Shown here piece after piece: positions 62,847 to 64,000 of a stretch of DNA of 64,000 nucleotides (its first letter is position 1; each line of letters starts with the position of its first letter). The notes below the pieces were generated by a model that worked only from the letters and a program-made list of their open reading frames with translations, ran no database searches and was not told the DNA's origin. The DNA is from Annulohypoxylon bovei var. microspora (Eukaryota; Ascomycota; Sordariomycetes; Xylariales; Hypoxylaceae). The stretch spans positions 62,001 through 126,000 of the forward strand of contig MU405227.1 of the NCBI GenBank assembly GCA_022836615.1, written 5' to 3'. A program made the translations under genes and the position numbers.

Positions 62847-64000
62847 GAAAGATGAATGAACTTGGATACTCAGATACGTGTGGCGTTGGCATGCTTTGGT
62901 GGCGATGATTAGCACAAAATTGCATTCTACGGCGTTAGGTTGATGATTTGAGAAGGAGTCTGAAGATCACTTAAGTGGCATCCATGGATCGCAATTGTTT
63001 ACCCAGAGGACAACCTGAGAAGTCTGCTTTGGAAGAAGGCGACATTTGTACTGATGGATCTGCCTTGAACACCGAAAAGAAACAACGAAAAGAAAAAGTT
63101 GGCCTCGCGGTTATGCACAAGAGATGCATATGTACCTACCTGCTAGTGTATGATCTCAATTCGCGCTTAATAGTCGCGTAAAAGCAAGCTACGGGGATGT
63201 TGACGGCGGCTAACAGCCACTTCACTTTAGAGCTTCTACACCTAACTTCCGCAAATAATTCACTCTCGAGCAAGGGAGATATTTCTTCGTGGCTTTTCCA
63301 AGCTCTTGGGATCGAAATCTGCATTAGCTAGGAGTCGGCTAATGCACCGGTGGTTATGTTGGGAAGAATGTATCTCAGCTGAGACTCCTTCCAATGAACC
63401 TACTGTGCAATATTGGCCACGTCAACTCGCACAAGCGGTTCTCTTGTTGCCGCGAAGCGCCGTGCCGCACATTAATTGTTCAAGAGCTAATCGTTATGTT
63501 TTACATGGAGTTCCTAGACATGCGGCTTAGAGGTTGTTCTTGGAATGGGTGATGAGTCCAACTTGGTGACCGCATCTTTACCTACCTAACCGAAGCCTCT
63601 CCTTGGAAAAGGTAGAAAACTTCTTCCAACATACAGGCAGGTAGCCTAACACTAGTGTTTAAGAATCCATATGCTTGGTACACACCGACTGATTACCTAC
63701 CTACCTAGGTAGGTAGTTATATGTTATAATATCGTCTTACACATATAGTCGTTTTTGACTAATTATCAAGCTCCAACAGCACGTGTTGTTTGTTGGTGTA
63801 GTATGGACATATATATGTAACTAGCAGCAATGATCAAACTCCAAGACCAGAAATTATTTAAGCAAGGCTTGCCTATAAAGCTGGGGTTGTTTTTGAATAC
63901 AAGGTCTTCCCAGCCTTCCTGCATCTCGGACTCTTTTCCAGGTTACCAGCATACCGTCCAAGCCCGATATGTAGAAGTATGCAGGTATCACGGCGCGTAT
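62847..64000. other. Right-end gene-free stretch
   Basis: About 1.15 kb downstream of RPB10. A 20-bp perfect palindrome with centre CCTAGG lies at 63697-63716. Frames at 62975-63181 and 63306-63530 have no family features. A gene may start beyond the window, but none is visible here. Confidence 0.55.
63697..63716. repeat. 20-bp perfect palindrome centred on CCTAGG
   Basis: The bases CTACCTACCTAGGTAGGTAG are their own reverse complement; a further ACC extends the left side. It is in the right-end spacer. Confidence 0.85.

Noticed and set aside
1..64000. Search for CRISPR arrays, rRNA, and complete LTR or DNA transposons
   Set aside because: No direct-repeat/spacer arrays, rRNA sequence, LTR pairs or transposase motifs were seen by reading both strands; small or very old elements could be missed without alignment tools.

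Overview
The window comes from a filamentous ascomycete (Pezizomycotina; Sordariomycetes is my best guess from protein flavour). It has monocistronic, spaced genes. Introns are short (about 47-133 nt) with GTAAGT/GTATGT-type donors, CTAAC-like branch points and CAG/TAG/AAG acceptors. Some first exons are only 9-36 nt. Products include fungal hallmarks such as ELO elongase, Sso-type syntaxin, MEMO, DHA2-type MFS and GPI cell-wall proteins. I found no tRNA, rRNA, CRISPR array or intact transposon. Exon limits below were worked out by hand from splice signals, reading phase and protein continuity.

Left part (1-30 kb) is mostly housekeeping. Two folylpolyglutamate synthase paralogues lie in tandem; the first is cut by the left edge. 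They are followed by MIC60 (cristae junctions), a Rab5/Ypt5 GTPase, the SAC1 phosphoinositide phosphatase (with a CAGA microsatellite in its 3' flank), a 1279-aa disordered protein with a C-terminal hydrophobic segment, a plasma-membrane syntaxin (Sso1) and a MEMO-family protein. Next comes an aminoglycoside-phosphotransferase-like kinase gene with an in-frame stop and a changed catalytic Asp, so probably a pseudogene. A gene-poor AT-rich tract with a possible copia relic, a Cys-rich C-terminal protein and an Ala/Ser-rich GPI-anchored cell-wall protein complete this part.

Middle part (33-58 kb) is accessory in character, with wide spacers. It holds a CYP52-like P450, a secreted protein built of three Cys-pair repeats, a second P450, a fatty-acid elongase, a THEM6-like thioesterase-fold protein, an MFS exporter, a DUF1479 dioxygenase-like protein, a helix-hairpin-helix protein, a tiny zinc-finger protein and an isopenicillin-N-synthase-like 2-oxoglutarate oxygenase. 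Hydroxylases, an elongase, a thioesterase-like protein and an exporter would fit lipid tailoring, but no PKS, NRPS or terpene synthase is present and co-regulation is unproven.

Right part (58-64 kb) returns to housekeeping: UTP17/NAN1 (small-subunit processome) is divergent from RPB10 (shared RNA polymerase subunit) across a 441-bp spacer containing PAC-like and RRPE-like sites. A palindromic ACCTACCTAGGTAGGT-type motif recurs in many spacers.

I see no strong evidence for a wholly new system. The best leads are the three-repeat secreted protein, the lipid-type neighbourhood, the FPGS pair and the damaged kinase gene.
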